From IMG/VR virus record IMGVR_UViG_3300024308_000018, positions 124,001-188,000 of that record: DNA of 64,000 nucleotides. One strand, written 5' to 3'. Shown here piece after piece: positions 51,530 through 59,996 of the stretch; positions within the stretch are counted from its first letter, which is position 1, and every line of letters starts with the position of its first letter. The position numbers and the translations under genes are program-made. Origin of the DNA: a virus. The notes beneath the pieces are model-generated. The model ran no database searches. It had not been told where the DNA came from and saw only the letters and a program-made list of their open reading frames with translations.

Positions 51530-53224
51530 ATGAACGTAGCTGGTAATCTGAAACTGCTGGGCCAAGGCCAAATCAAGAACTTCCTGCCTGAAGTTCTGGC
51601 CGTCGACCCGTCCGGTGTCGAGCTGTTTGAAGGTCGCGGCTGGTGGAACTCTACCTCCAAGTCTCTGAAGTTCTACAACGGCACCGAAGTGATCACTCTG
51701 GCCGTCGGTGGCGACCTGAGCGACTACATCCGCGCCGACGGCACCGTTGCCATGACTGGCGATCTGCTGCTGTCCAGCACTGACCAATCCGGTTCCGACG
51801 CCAAGGCCGCCATCTCCAAAGGCTACGCCGAGACCCTGCTGCAAGCCAAGCAAAACACCGTAACTGGTGCTGCCTCCACCATCGTTGCTGCCGACCTGAC
51901 CGCCAACAAAGCGGTGATCTCCGATGCACAAGGTAAAGTCGTGGCCGCTGCGGCGACCGCTGCTGAAATCGAACATCTGGCTGGCGTCACTGCTCCGATC
52001 CAAACTCAGATCGACGGCAAGCAAGCTGCGCTGGGCTTCACCCCGCTGAACAAGGCTGGTGACAACCTCGACGGCGACATCAACGCCAACGGTCACAAGA
52101 TCTCTGGTCTGGGTGCTCCGGCTGCTCCGACTGATGCCGCTCGTCAGATCGACATCGACAACGCGCTGTCCGGCCTGAACTGGCAAGAAGACGTGAAGGG
52201 TGTGCAGGCTGATGCCACTCTGGATCCGGGTACTCCGGTGAAAGGTGATCGCTACATCATCACCGACTCCGCTGCTCTGCACGCTGGCTTCGGCACCATC
52301 GCTGGTGTTGGTAACGGCGACATCGTTGAGCACGACGGCACCGAGTTCGTTGTTGTGTTCGACGTGAGTGCTGAAGGCGAGAAAGCCAACGGTACTCTGG
52401 TGTGGGACAACGGCACCACTACCTACAAACGCTTCCTGTCCGGCGCATGGGGTTCCTTCGGCGGCCTGAGCGACATCAACGCTGGTACTGGTCTGGAGCA
52501 GATCGGCAACACCATCAACGTCAAGATGGGTGCTGGTATCGTTGAGCTGCCGGAAGATGGCGTCGGTATCGACCTGCGCGCTGAATCCGGTCTGGCTCTG
52601 CTGGATGCTGGTGGTGCTGAATCCACCGCAGCCGATGCCAAGCTGACCGTCAAGCTGGACGGCAACTCCCTGACCAAGGGCGCCAACGGTCTGAAGATCG
52701 CTGCCGCTGGTGTTGGCGCCGCTGAACTGGCTGCCGCTGCTCTGGGTAACGGTCTGGTTGGTGGTGAAGGTTCCGTCGTTACCGTGAAAGCCAAGGCCGC
52801 TGGTGGCGTTGTTGTTGACGCCGAGGGCGTGTCCGTGGACAACGCGGTGCTGGAACTGACCTTCCTGAAAGAGACTGGCGACACTGCCGCCGACCTGAAG
52901 GTTACCGCTGTCCCCGCTGCCGACACCGACGTCGTGCGCCTGCTGGAACTGAACGCCGCCAAGGCCGAAGCTACCGCTGCCGCCGAGACCGTGAACACTC
53001 GCCTGACCAACAGCGAGTACGTTTACAACGGTCTGGCCAACGTGCAAGCTACCCACACCATCACCCACGGCCTCAACAACGCGTACCCGCAAGTTGAAGT
53101 CATGGACGCCGACGGCGCTACCGTAATGGTAGACTCCATCGTGCGTGTAGACGCCAACACCGTAAGCGTAAGCGTTCTGCCTGCTTCCGGTATCCGTGTC
53201 GTAGTTCGCGGCAACAAGAACTGA
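51530..53224 (+). CDS. Highly expressed fibre protein with HGL module, 564 aa
   Basis: Ala/Gly/Val/Thr-rich beta structure with repeats typical of trimeric phage fibres (LNWQEDVKGV, DGTEFVVVFD). The N-terminus (MNVAGNLKLLGQGQIKNF) resembles that of the protein at 53293. The end (HTITHGLNNAYPQVEVMD) is a copy of the recurring C-terminal module. Codon bias is extreme, like that of the 1674-7115 block, so it is probably abundant in the virion, for example a decoration or whisker fibre. GGAG precedes the ATG and a terminator follows. Confidence 0.78.
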   Translation: MNVAGNLKLLGQGQIKNFLPEVLAVDPSGVELFEGRGWWNSTSKSLKFYNGTEVITLAVGGDLSDYIRADGTVAMTGDLLLSSTDQSGSDAKAAISKGYAETLLQAKQNTVTGAASTIVAADLTANKAVISDAQGKVVAAAATAAEIEHLAGVTAPIQTQIDGKQAALGFTPLNKAGDNLDGDINANGHKISGLGAPAAPTDAARQIDIDNALSGLNWQEDVKGVQADATLDPGTPVKGDRYIITDSAALHAGFGTIAGVGNGDIVEHDGTEFVVVFDVSAEGEKANGTLVWDNGTTTYKRFLSGAWGSFGGLSDINAGTGLEQIGNTINVKMGAGIVELPEDGVGIDLRAESGLALLDAGGAESTAADAKLTVKLDGNSLTKGANGLKIAAAGVGAAELAAAALGNGLVGGEGSVVTVKAKAAGGVVVDAEGVSVDNAVLELTFLKETGDTAADLKVTAVPAADTDVVRLLELNAAKAEATAAAETVNTRLTNSEYVYNGLANVQATHTITHGLNNAYPQVEVMDADGATVMVDSIVRVDANTVSVSVLPASGIRVVVRGNKN

Positions 53225-53241
53225 TAGTTGACACGTCATGG

Positions 53242-53268
53242 AGGGGAGCGCAATGCTCCCCTTTTTAG
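53242..53268 (+). terminator. Rho-independent terminator
   Basis: AGGGGAGC (53242-53249)/GCTCCCCT (53255-53262) with a 5-base loop, followed by TTTT and AGTTTTC. Confidence 0.9.
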
Positions 53269-53292
53269 TTTTCATTCTGCGGAGAAACGCAC

Positions 53293-53901
53293 ATGAAATG
53301 TCTAGGTAACGTTAACATGCTGGGGAACAAGATCCAGAGCATGTCCCTCGAAAACAAGAATGAGTATCCGGCCACCCCGACTATCGGATCTCTGGAACTC
53401 ATTCAGAAGCGCCTGATGCTGTGCATCGACGTTGGCACGGACGCACAAAATCCGCTGCCGATGTGGGTTCCGCAGTCCAGCGAAGTGCAGATGTTCCGCT
53501 TCAACCAGCCGACCAACTCCACCACGTGGCTGGTAGAACATGGCCTGAACAACTCCACTCCTGTGTTCCAGATTTACGACGCGAACGGCCACATCTTCAC
53601 GCCGGACGAAGTTGTGATCGTGGATCCCGACACCATCTCCATCTCGCTGAACACTCCGATGATGGGCAGCGTTACCGTCCTGTCCGGCACCATGTATGGC
53701 TCGCCTGCGCTGTCCCCTGTAGTGACCCAGAAGTTCACCGCTGCCACCACGTGGACGCTGGCGCACAACTTGGGTCGCATTCCCACTGTTCGCATCTACG
53801 TGAACGGCGCAGAAGTGCAGGCTCCGGTAACTGTCGACGCGAACAACGTCAGCGTGGACTTCGGCACCAACTCAGTAGCTGGTACTCTGCTGCTGTTCTA
53901 A
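53293..53901 (+). CDS. Fibre protein with two HGL modules, 202 aa
   Basis: The N-terminus (MKCLGNVNMLGNKIQSM) is related to that of the 564-aa protein. Two copies of the module follow: TTWLVEHGLNNSTPVFQIYD (about 76-130) and TTWTLAHNLGRIPTVRIYV (about 150-202). The module is about 50 residues, with a Trp, HGL or HNL turn, Pro, and a VxIxxP-type strand. GGAG precedes the ATG, and the gene stands alone after a terminator. Confidence 0.75.
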   Translation: MKCLGNVNMLGNKIQSMSLENKNEYPATPTIGSLELIQKRLMLCIDVGTDAQNPLPMWVPQSSEVQMFRFNQPTNSTTWLVEHGLNNSTPVFQIYDANGHIFTPDEVVIVDPDTISISLNTPMMGSVTVLSGTMYGSPALSPVVTQKFTAATTWTLAHNLGRIPTVRIYVNGAEVQAPVTVDANNVSVDFGTNSVAGTLLLF

Positions 53902-53910
53902 GGAGGCGCT

Positions 53911-54141
53911 ATGTCTTTTTCAATTCCGCGTGAGAAGACCCACCACCAAACGGTTCCAGCCGCCGAGTGGGACATCTATCACGGTTTCGGTCGCGAGCCT
54001 GCGGTCGACGTATACATCCAGCTGACTGGATGGGCAACGCCGCGCAAAGCCCTGCCGGAAGAAGTGAAGATCGTGTCTGCTAACGAAGTGAAGATCACGT
54101 TCGCGGGAATCCCAACTGCTGGTACTGCGGTACTGCGCTAA
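53911..54141 (+). CDS. Single HGL/HGF module protein, 76 aa
   Basis: The whole protein is one copy of the recurring module (EWDIYHGFGREPAVDVYIQ), with a short N-terminal extension. AAGGAGG precedes the ATG 9 bases after the previous stop. It may be a detachable fibre tip. Confidence 0.72.
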   Translation: MSFSIPREKTHHQTVPAAEWDIYHGFGREPAVDVYIQLTGWATPRKALPEEVKIVSANEVKITFAGIPTAGTAVLR

Positions 54142-54148
54142 TCAAAGT

Positions 54149-54172
54149 GTGGGGGCACGTCCCCCACCTTCT
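54149..54172 (+). terminator. Hairpin terminator, moderate
   Basis: GTGGGGG (54149-54155)/CCCCCAC (54161-54167), followed by CTTCT. The T-run is short. Confidence 0.55.
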
Positions 54173-54186
54173 AAGGGACATGTACC

Positions 54187-54648
54187 ATGATGCTCAACGT
54201 AATAAATTTTGCTGCCCCGCTGTTCACGTACTCGGAAATCGCTACGGCGCACGCCGGACAGAACCCAGCGAACGGAATGTTCGACGGGTCGCTCGGCAAC
54301 GTGACGTCTTCAGGTTCCGCATACGGGGCGGTAACACTCAACGCCAAATACGCTGGCTGGAAAGTTGTAGGTTTGCGTTACATCCGCCAGAACCACAACA
54401 ACAGTGTGAAGGCCGACGCAGTTAAAGACGCGCGGATCGAGGTGTTGGGTGAGGATAACGTGTGGCGCGTTCACGCAACAGTGCGCTTCCCATACGGGGA
54501 ATACAACTCGCTTATCAAGTTGGAGAACAACCCAATTGCTCCGATTCCAGTAAACAGCAAGCGTCAGTTCCGAATTGGCTCCATCAATACGTGGGGCGGA
54601 AGCACTGCCACTCACTGGTGCGAGTTCCAATTGGTTGTCGGCTACTAA
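54187..54648 (+). CDS. Small adhesin-like protein, discoidin-like, 153 aa
   Basis: A beta-rich protein with VGLRYIRQNHNNSVKADAV and VLGEDNVWRVHATVRFP and an end HWCEFQLVVGY, a pattern that recalls discoidin/F5-8C-type sugar-binding sandwiches, by eye only. AAGGG precedes the ATG. It is one of a run of 150-265-residue genes, each with its own ribosome site, from 54187 to 60554. Confidence 0.6.
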   Translation: MMLNVINFAAPLFTYSEIATAHAGQNPANGMFDGSLGNVTSSGSAYGAVTLNAKYAGWKVVGLRYIRQNHNNSVKADAVKDARIEVLGEDNVWRVHATVRFPYGEYNSLIKLENNPIAPIPVNSKRQFRIGSINTWGGSTATHWCEFQLVVGY

Positions 54649-54657
54649 GGAGAGTCC

Positions 54658-55248
54658 ATGATCATCTATGACCCTGCTCATGCTGCTCCCCTAGATGTCA
54701 GCCACAAGCTGACGGCACCACCAACGCAGCGCGTAGTGACTAACTCTGCGATTCCCGAGTCTGGTTTTCAACTCAACTGGATCAACGCGGATGGTGCGCC
54801 CGGCGCAGAAGGTCAGCTGTTCAACGTGCTCGGTGTCGATAAGATCCAGAGCCTGAAGGGTAGGCCGAACCTGTCGCTGTTCTTTGCGCCGCTCAACTTC
54901 AGCCGCCTGATTCACCCCGGCGAAAAGAAAGCGCTTCGTGTTTGGTGCGGTGGCGCAGGCGATGCAAGCGATAACGCGTTCATCCTGCGCCGCTTCATCT
55001 CCGAGAGTAACCGACCGCAGCTCAAATACGGCGATGCCGTTGACGCGTGGGGCTGGCAGTGGATGTACTTCGACTATGCTGCCAACGGTTACCTGAGATG
55101 GTGGGCGCAATACGGCGGCGACAGCTATGCAGGTTACCCCGGCGGGCCAGTCACGTTCGATTGTGCGACACGTCGAGCCTACCAACAATTCCAACTGGAC
55201 TTGGGCCGCGATGGAACGGCACCACCCGCTGGTTGGGTCTGGGTGTAA
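54658..55248 (+). CDS. Small adhesin-like protein, DLG-PAGW family, 196 aa
   Basis: It ends FQLDLGRDGTAPPAGWVWV. This end is shared with the proteins at 58985 (EFDLGQLGTALPAGFDWY), 59509 (FDIGNRGGTLPANYEWW) and 59997 (IDAGQLGSPLLDGYEWL), so they form a family. The body is beta-rich with many aromatic residues. AAGGAG precedes the ATG. Confidence 0.7.
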   Translation: MIIYDPAHAAPLDVSHKLTAPPTQRVVTNSAIPESGFQLNWINADGAPGAEGQLFNVLGVDKIQSLKGRPNLSLFFAPLNFSRLIHPGEKKALRVWCGGAGDASDNAFILRRFISESNRPQLKYGDAVDAWGWQWMYFDYAANGYLRWWAQYGGDSYAGYPGGPVTFDCATRRAYQQFQLDLGRDGTAPPAGWVWV

Positions 55249-55257
55249 GGAGAGACA

Positions 55258-55983
55258 ATGCCTATTCTGAGTGGAACACCAATAGCGTGGAGCAAGGCGT
55301 TCGACGTTGAGCGCAGTGTGGATCTTTTCCTCGGCTGTGCAGCAACCAGCGTTGCCGAGATGCTGAAGATTTCCCACAAGTGCGTCGGCACCACGAAGGC
55401 ACCGGAGGATGCGACGACCCAACTGTGCTCCATCAAGTTTGGGAACATCAAGGCCATGCAGCAGATGCCCAATGGGTTCAGCGCAACGCAGAACACTGTG
55501 AGCGGCTACAACAACGGCGTCATTGACTCGATGCCTATTGCCATGCTGTTCAGTGGTGGGCTGATGCGAGGCCACAAGTCAATGACGTTGAATCTGACGT
55601 ACACTGGCGGTCTCGCACTCACTACCTTGACGCCGAACCTGATGCCGGATCCTGACTCGGGTACGTACCCGAGCGGTGCAACTTATAAGGTTGTTGCCGA
55701 TGGTGCTACCGTGGCTGAAGCCAGCTTCGTCCCGTCCGCCACTCCACTCAACATTGCGGTGAACAAGACGGTAACGAACTTGGCTATCACGATCAGTATC
55801 GAGGACGGTGGCTGCCTGATGTGTAACTGGCTGCCGAACTCTGCGGTGTTGCAGAATGCGCCGTTCCCCTCTTTCGGCGTACTGCTGGATCCATGGGGTG
55901 GCAACTCCATCACACTGCCCGGTCTCACCATTGCCTACGGGGTATCGATCACTACGCTGCTCGTTACGCCAAACTTCGTGTGA
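55258..55983 (+). CDS. Hypothetical fibre/adhesin protein, 241 aa
   Basis: No family recognised. Small residues and beta segments dominate (LNLTYTGGLALTTLTPNLM, SITLPGLTIAYGVSITTLLV), with four Cys. AAGGAGAG precedes the ATG. Position within the adhesin run suggests a tail-tip part. Confidence 0.62.
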   Translation: MPILSGTPIAWSKAFDVERSVDLFLGCAATSVAEMLKISHKCVGTTKAPEDATTQLCSIKFGNIKAMQQMPNGFSATQNTVSGYNNGVIDSMPIAMLFSGGLMRGHKSMTLNLTYTGGLALTTLTPNLMPDPDSGTYPSGATYKVVADGATVAEASFVPSATPLNIAVNKTVTNLAITISIEDGGCLMCNWLPNSAVLQNAPFPSFGVLLDPWGGNSITLPGLTIAYGVSITTLLVTPNFV

Positions 55984-55989
55984 GGACAT

Positions 55990-56634
55990 ATGATCGCAGA
56001 TTACATGTTCAATAAGTTCACGGTTCCCGCAGGCTACCGACTGTGTGTCGTGCTCTCTTCGGGGCCGATGTCGTCAGGTGCGCTAGGGAACTTGACGGGG
56101 AAGACGCTTGCAGACATACGTGCACTGGGATCCACACTGGCGACTGCCGTTCCCAATGCTGACGTCGGTGCGTTTGGCTTTCGCATCGAGCGTAGTCAGA
56201 CGTCGGCCTACGGACAGAAATATGTGCCAGCGTTTTCGGTTCCTAGCCAGTGCGTGTACTCGCCAGTCAAAAGCGGCACCGTCACTTACGTGATTCTCGT
56301 ACTGCTCGATGGCAGCACTGCGGCGGCCAAGGTCGTGCGTTGTTATCAATGCAGTGCCGGACTGACTGGCGCGGAAGCCAATCTGTCACGCGTTACCGTC
56401 AGTGCCGAGGACAAAGCGTTCACCGCCAAGCTGGAACTGACTGGGATCCCCGGCCAGCAGATTGGGGCCCAAGAGAAAACTCTGCGTGCTGCTGCCGTCC
56501 CGATCCCGATTATGCTTCCTCGGTCGAGCGAAGATACGCTGCGGGTCAATCCCCAATCGCTGTCTAACATAGCTACCAGCGAACAGGTGACTAAGACCGT
56601 TACCGCGAGCGCAATATCAGTAGGGAACTTGTGA
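55990..56634 (+). CDS. Hypothetical fibre/adhesin protein, 214 aa
   Basis: No family recognised. Beta-rich, with RLCVVLSSGPMSSG and YVILVLLDGSTAAAK strands and an Ala/Val-rich end (TKTVTASAISVGNL). GAGGA precedes the ATG, and the stop overlaps the next ATG (TGATG). Confidence 0.62.
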   Translation: MIADYMFNKFTVPAGYRLCVVLSSGPMSSGALGNLTGKTLADIRALGSTLATAVPNADVGAFGFRIERSQTSAYGQKYVPAFSVPSQCVYSPVKSGTVTYVILVLLDGSTAAAKVVRCYQCSAGLTGAEANLSRVTVSAEDKAFTAKLELTGIPGQQIGAQEKTLRAAAVPIPIMLPRSSEDTLRVNPQSLSNIATSEQVTKTVTASAISVGNL

Positions 56635-56834
56635 TGCTATTAAACATAATGGTATGGATGCCTACGGTTAGAGATACCAGCCGCATACTTAGGCCCTCCG
56701 CAAAAGCACTGCCAATACTTCTATCAACCAAGATAGAGAGATCCTTGCACGGTGCGCCATCTGCTATACAAGCAGTACGCATCTCGCAATCTACCAGCGG
56801 CCAGCTACGCCCGTCCGCATCCACTGTGAGGTAA
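56634..56834 (+). CDS. Small basic protein, 66 aa
   Basis: No family recognised. It overlaps the previous stop (TGATG) and ends 4 bases before the next ATG. It is rich in Arg, Ser and Ile, and uses codons such as ATA, AGA, AGG and CTA that are rare elsewhere in the window. It may be a remnant of a larger adhesin or an assembly factor. Confidence 0.45.
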   Translation: MLLNIMVWMPTVRDTSRILRPSAKALPILLSTKIERSLHGAPSAIQAVRISQSTSGQLRPSASTVR

Positions 56835-56838
56835 TGTT

Positions 56839-57633
56839 ATGGAGCTTATGAAAGAGACCAGCTTGATACAGTCACTTGTCAACCAAGTGTTTATGATCTT
56901 GTTCATGGGAGGTACTCCGCCATCGAATGCGGCGGAGTTGAACGCTGCTGTGCGTATGTCAGATTTCACCGATATGTGGAACAAGAGCCTTGGCTGCGCG
57001 TATGCTGGGGCGTCAAAGAACGCGCCCGCTGGCAGCAGTGCAGAGTACACAATGCTGCTTAGTCCAAGGGCAGGGTGCGGCCAGCTAAAGGGTGCGGCCA
57101 ATCGTCTTGACGGTCTGTCTTTTGTAGGCACTGGTTACGCGGTAACTCCGGACACCATAGCCCTCGAAACAGCGGCGGGCGTTCCGATTACAGACTCCGG
57201 ATGGCTTGGGCTATTCGCAGCGAACGTGCTATGTCGCGTTCCAAAGGGGGATGGCTTTGGCGCTGCCTCACTTAGCCCGCGCCAAATCACGGAATTTACA
57301 CCAGTCGGTTATTTGGTTGTAGGATTTAACACACCCAAGACCATAACCGGGATCCAGTGCGAGCGTAATCCAGTAGGGTCAGCTTCCGCCTATGCGGTGG
57401 ACTACTGGGACGGGTCTGGGTGGGTAGAGTGCGTGGCTACCAGAAGTTCCGCTCGGGGTTGGGTTGCCATTGCATCTCAGCCAGTCACTACCAAGATGCG
57501 AATCCGTGTTAGCGCTGGTGCTCTCCCAGCAGGATCCGAGATCACAGATAGTTTCGTATTCGGTGCGGTAGAAGCACCGGAAGTCCGTGCAGTCCCTGCG
57601 ATTACTTGGGCCCCTAGTGGTGCCTATATGTAG
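56839..57633 (+). CDS. Hypothetical adhesin-like protein, 264 aa
   Basis: No family recognised. The start (FMGGTPPSNAAELNAAVRMSDF) resembles that of the protein at 57861 (ILASGNRPTPTQLRSL), so the two may be related. A middle part is rich in Gly and Ala (WDGSGWVECVATRSSARGW). Codon use is unlike the neighbours. The reading frame ends at TAG while a second frame that starts at 57587 continues, which could reflect a frameshift or an added gene. Confidence 0.55.
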   Translation: MELMKETSLIQSLVNQVFMILFMGGTPPSNAAELNAAVRMSDFTDMWNKSLGCAYAGASKNAPAGSSAEYTMLLSPRAGCGQLKGAANRLDGLSFVGTGYAVTPDTIALETAAGVPITDSGWLGLFAANVLCRVPKGDGFGAASLSPRQITEFTPVGYLVVGFNTPKTITGIQCERNPVGSASAYAVDYWDGSGWVECVATRSSARGWVAIASQPVTTKMRIRVSAGALPAGSEITDSFVFGAVEAPEVRAVPAITWAPSGAYM

Positions 57634-57847
57634 TCGTCCGTCGGCGCCCGGTGCTGCCTCACCATATCTCGCACTTATAACCGAGGGAAGCATCAAGCGC
57701 GGAGGCAGCGTGCCGCTGTATGCGCTGACTGCGGCTGGCCCCGGAGGTAATGCCGAGCTGATTTTGACAAAGGCTTCTGGGCTTCAATCCAACGACACTC
57801 CGCAAATAACTGGTGTCTATATCCAGCCCGGCAACCTAATAGAGTAA
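57587..57847 (+). CDS. Small protein or frameshifted C-terminal part, 86 aa
   Basis: It would start with GTG at 57587, 47 bases inside the preceding gene, with only CGGAAG as ribosome site. The protein is beta-rich after residue 25 (SIKRGGSVPLYALTAAG), typical of an adhesin end domain. It could instead be the C-terminus of the 264-aa gene, separated by a frameshift near 57610-57633. It ends 13 bases before the next gene. Confidence 0.4.
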   Translation: MQSLRLLGPLVVPICSRPSAPGAASPYLALITEGSIKRGGSVPLYALTAAGPGGNAELILTKASGLQSNDTPQITGVYIQPGNLIE

Positions 57848-57860
57848 AAGGACACGAACC

Positions 57861-58358
57861 ATGATTGTATCAAGTGCAATGCTGCTGGCTGAGCTGGTAA
57901 GCAACCGAACTCAGAACCCTACATGGGCCATGATTCTGGCCTCTGGCAATCGCCCTACTCCGACTCAGCTCAGGAGTCTTATTTACGGAGGGTATGGATT
58001 TTACGTATCGGATGGGACTTTCAGCAATCTGGTAACTGCGGTTGGTGGCAAGCAAGTCATTCGCTTCGTCAGCCTTAACCCTGTAACTACTGAACTCACT
58101 CCGCAGAAACTGACCTTCAAACTGAGTGAGGTTGTCGCTAAGGGCTCCAGCCTGCAAAACGATCCTCCCACTTGGGGGATCCTGTATTTCGACATGCGCT
58201 CAACAGGTGCTGCCGACTTCCAAGGATGGCGCGCAGTCTACTTCACGGTCGGCGACGAGAACAGCAACGCTGACATGAAGATTCAGGGAGGCTTCATTCC
58301 GAAGGATAGTGAGTGGAAACCCAACGACATCACAATCAACTTCGCCGGACTGGCGTAA
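57861..58358 (+). CDS. Hypothetical adhesin-like protein, 165 aa
   Basis: No family recognised. The N-terminal pattern ILASGNRPTPTQLRSLIYGG resembles the start of the protein at 56839. The rest is beta-rich (GILYFDMRSTGAADFQGW). AGGA precedes the ATG. Confidence 0.6.
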   Translation: MIVSSAMLLAELVSNRTQNPTWAMILASGNRPTPTQLRSLIYGGYGFYVSDGTFSNLVTAVGGKQVIRFVSLNPVTTELTPQKLTFKLSEVVAKGSSLQNDPPTWGILYFDMRSTGAADFQGWRAVYFTVGDENSNADMKIQGGFIPKDSEWKPNDITINFAGLA

Positions 58359-58374
58359 CTAAGAGGACGTACAG

Positions 58375-58926
58375 ATGAAAGCATTCGGTATCACTCTGCC
58401 TGAAGGCAGCAAGATCGAAACTGCACCGCTCGACAACAGCAAGCGCGGCACCGCATTCCCCTCCAATCCCCAGCATCTCGACATCTTCGAGATCATCGCA
58501 GGCGGCGCTACCCCAGTAGGCATCTATGCCTACAACCAACGCACCACTCAGTGGGTGCTCAAGGAAACCGTGTCGTACCCCTACGACGTAGGCATGTCTA
58601 TCGCGGGCAAGCCCGAAGCTAACAAGACCGTGGCAATGGCCATCCTCGTTCGCCCCACGATCCTGCCGAAAGATTTTGTCGGCAGCAGAGCAGCGTGCGA
58701 CGTTCCGGCCACTGGTGCCGTGGCGTTCCCGATCAAGTTGAACGGCGTTCAGATCGGCTCAATCAACTTCGCGGCAGGCGCAGCGGTCGGCACCTTCAGC
58801 TACTCCCCGACCGCAAGCCTGCTGGTCGGTGCTGGTGACAAGTTGACTATCAGCTCTCCGGTAACTGCGGACGCAACTCTGTCCTACGTAGCGGCAACCC
58901 TGATGGGCAGCCAGCTTTCCGCGTAA
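58375..58926 (+). CDS. Tail fibre protein with phage tail C-terminal domain, 183 aa
   Basis: The C-terminal half reads like a common tail-fibre end domain: VAFPIKLNGVQIGSINFAAG, then a Phe-rich turn, VGAGDKLTISSPV and DATLSYVAATLMG. The N-terminal half is a beta-rich attachment part. Codon bias is strong compared with neighbours. AGAGGA precedes the ATG, and a terminator follows. Confidence 0.72.
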   Translation: MKAFGITLPEGSKIETAPLDNSKRGTAFPSNPQHLDIFEIIAGGATPVGIYAYNQRTTQWVLKETVSYPYDVGMSIAGKPEANKTVAMAILVRPTILPKDFVGSRAACDVPATGAVAFPIKLNGVQIGSINFAAGAAVGTFSYSPTASLLVGAGDKLTISSPVTADATLSYVAATLMGSQLSA

Positions 58927-58941
58927 AGGCATCATGTAGAT

Positions 58942-58963
58942 GGGGGCTTAGTGCCCCCTTTTT
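58942..58963 (+). terminator. Rho-independent terminator
   Basis: GGGGGC (58942-58947)/GCCCCC (58953-58958) with loop TTAGT, followed by TTTTTC. Confidence 0.9.
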
Positions 58964-58984
58964 CAGATCTGCTCTGGGGGATCT

Positions 58985-59482
58985 ATGCTTCTATCAGTTC
59001 AAAGTTACCAAGCGCCTCGCGTGCTGTCGACCATTGACGTCAATACAATTCAGGCAAACTTCAAGCTCGCTACTCCTGACCAGTATGCGCTGGATAAGGG
59101 TGGCACATTGCTGCGTAAAGTTGGCGGGGCGGCAGGCGATAGTCGTTCCTGTGAGGTGTTGGGTAAGCCGCGCCCCGGCAAGTTCTTCATGCGCGTCAAA
59201 TTCAACGGCCCTAGCTACTCAGTTATCACGATCTCCAATGGCCTCGTCAGTCCGAACAACCAAGTTGCTTGGACAACGGGCTCGCTTGCCGCCAACGTGT
59301 GGCATGCAATCCGTATTGAGCACGTATCGGGCGACACCTACAAGTTTACGGTGAACAGTACCGTTCTTTATCAAGGCACAGCGAAGAACTTGACGTTCTA
59401 TGGGCACAGCGCCGTTACGGAAATGGAATTCGACCTCGGCCAGTTGGGCACCGCTCTCCCCGCTGGGTTTGACTGGTATTGA
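58985..59482 (+). CDS. Small adhesin-like protein, DLG-PAGF family, 165 aa
   Basis: It shares with the protein at 59997 the segments GKPRPGKFFMRVKF, WHAIRIEHVSGDTYKFTVN and the end EFDLGQLGTALPAGFDWY. The alternating strands suit a jelly-roll or concanavalin-like sugar-binding fold, which is inference. GGGGGA precedes the ATG. Confidence 0.7.
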   Translation: MLLSVQSYQAPRVLSTIDVNTIQANFKLATPDQYALDKGGTLLRKVGGAAGDSRSCEVLGKPRPGKFFMRVKFNGPSYSVITISNGLVSPNNQVAWTTGSLAANVWHAIRIEHVSGDTYKFTVNSTVLYQGTAKNLTFYGHSAVTEMEFDLGQLGTALPAGFDWY

Positions 59483-59508
59483 TTCCACGTTCCGTCATAG
59501 GAGGATTT

Positions 59509-59994
59509 ATGTTTTTGAACGTCCCATCAATGGGGGCCACTCAAGCACCCATCGGCTATGCGGTCGACCGCTCTTGGATCGTGAAGGGCACTGGCGGTAA
59601 CCGCCCCGCTGCCGTGGAGGGTTACGACTTCACGCTCACCGAAAACGATACGAAGCTCGTTGCCAAGATCAACCAGTATCTGGGGTTCCGCGTGCTGCCA
59701 TCGCGGGTAGCCAAAGGCCGCAACCTTTACTTCCGCGTCTACTTCCCTTACAACATCCAGATTGCAGTATGGGGAGCAGGCAACGCGTTCTCACGTTGGT
59801 ACTCTCCCGGCTGGCACACGGTTCAGTGCGAGTACATGCTGAATGGCACTTGCCGTTACACCATTGATGGTGGCGTGGTCTACACTGGCGCTATCATCGG
59901 GGCCCCAGATTTCTACGGAGTTGGTGTCGGCACCATCCTGTTCGACATCGGTAACCGTGGAGGCACGCTGCCTGCAAACTATGAGTGGTGGTAA
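59509..59994 (+). CDS. Small adhesin-like protein, DIG-PANY family, 161 aa
   Basis: The ATG at 59509 has AGGAGG at 59500-59505 and is preferred to the start at 59479. The body (YFRVYFPYNIQIAVW, WHTVQCEYMLNGTCRYTIDG) aligns in order with the paralogues at 58985 and 59997, and it ends FDIGNRGGTLPANYEWW. Confidence 0.7.
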   Translation: MFLNVPSMGATQAPIGYAVDRSWIVKGTGGNRPAAVEGYDFTLTENDTKLVAKINQYLGFRVLPSRVAKGRNLYFRVYFPYNIQIAVWGAGNAFSRWYSPGWHTVQCEYMLNGTCRYTIDGGVVYTGAIIGAPDFYGVGVGTILFDIGNRGGTLPANYEWW

Positions 59995-59996
59995 TC

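Noticed and set aside
53227-53232. TTGACA that could be a -35 box
   Set aside because: No -10 lies 16-18 bases downstream. The region is occupied by a terminator hairpin.
51500-53275. A 591-residue - strand frame opposite the 564-aa fibre gene
   Set aside because: It is again a shadow of biased codons. It also crosses the terminator at 53242.
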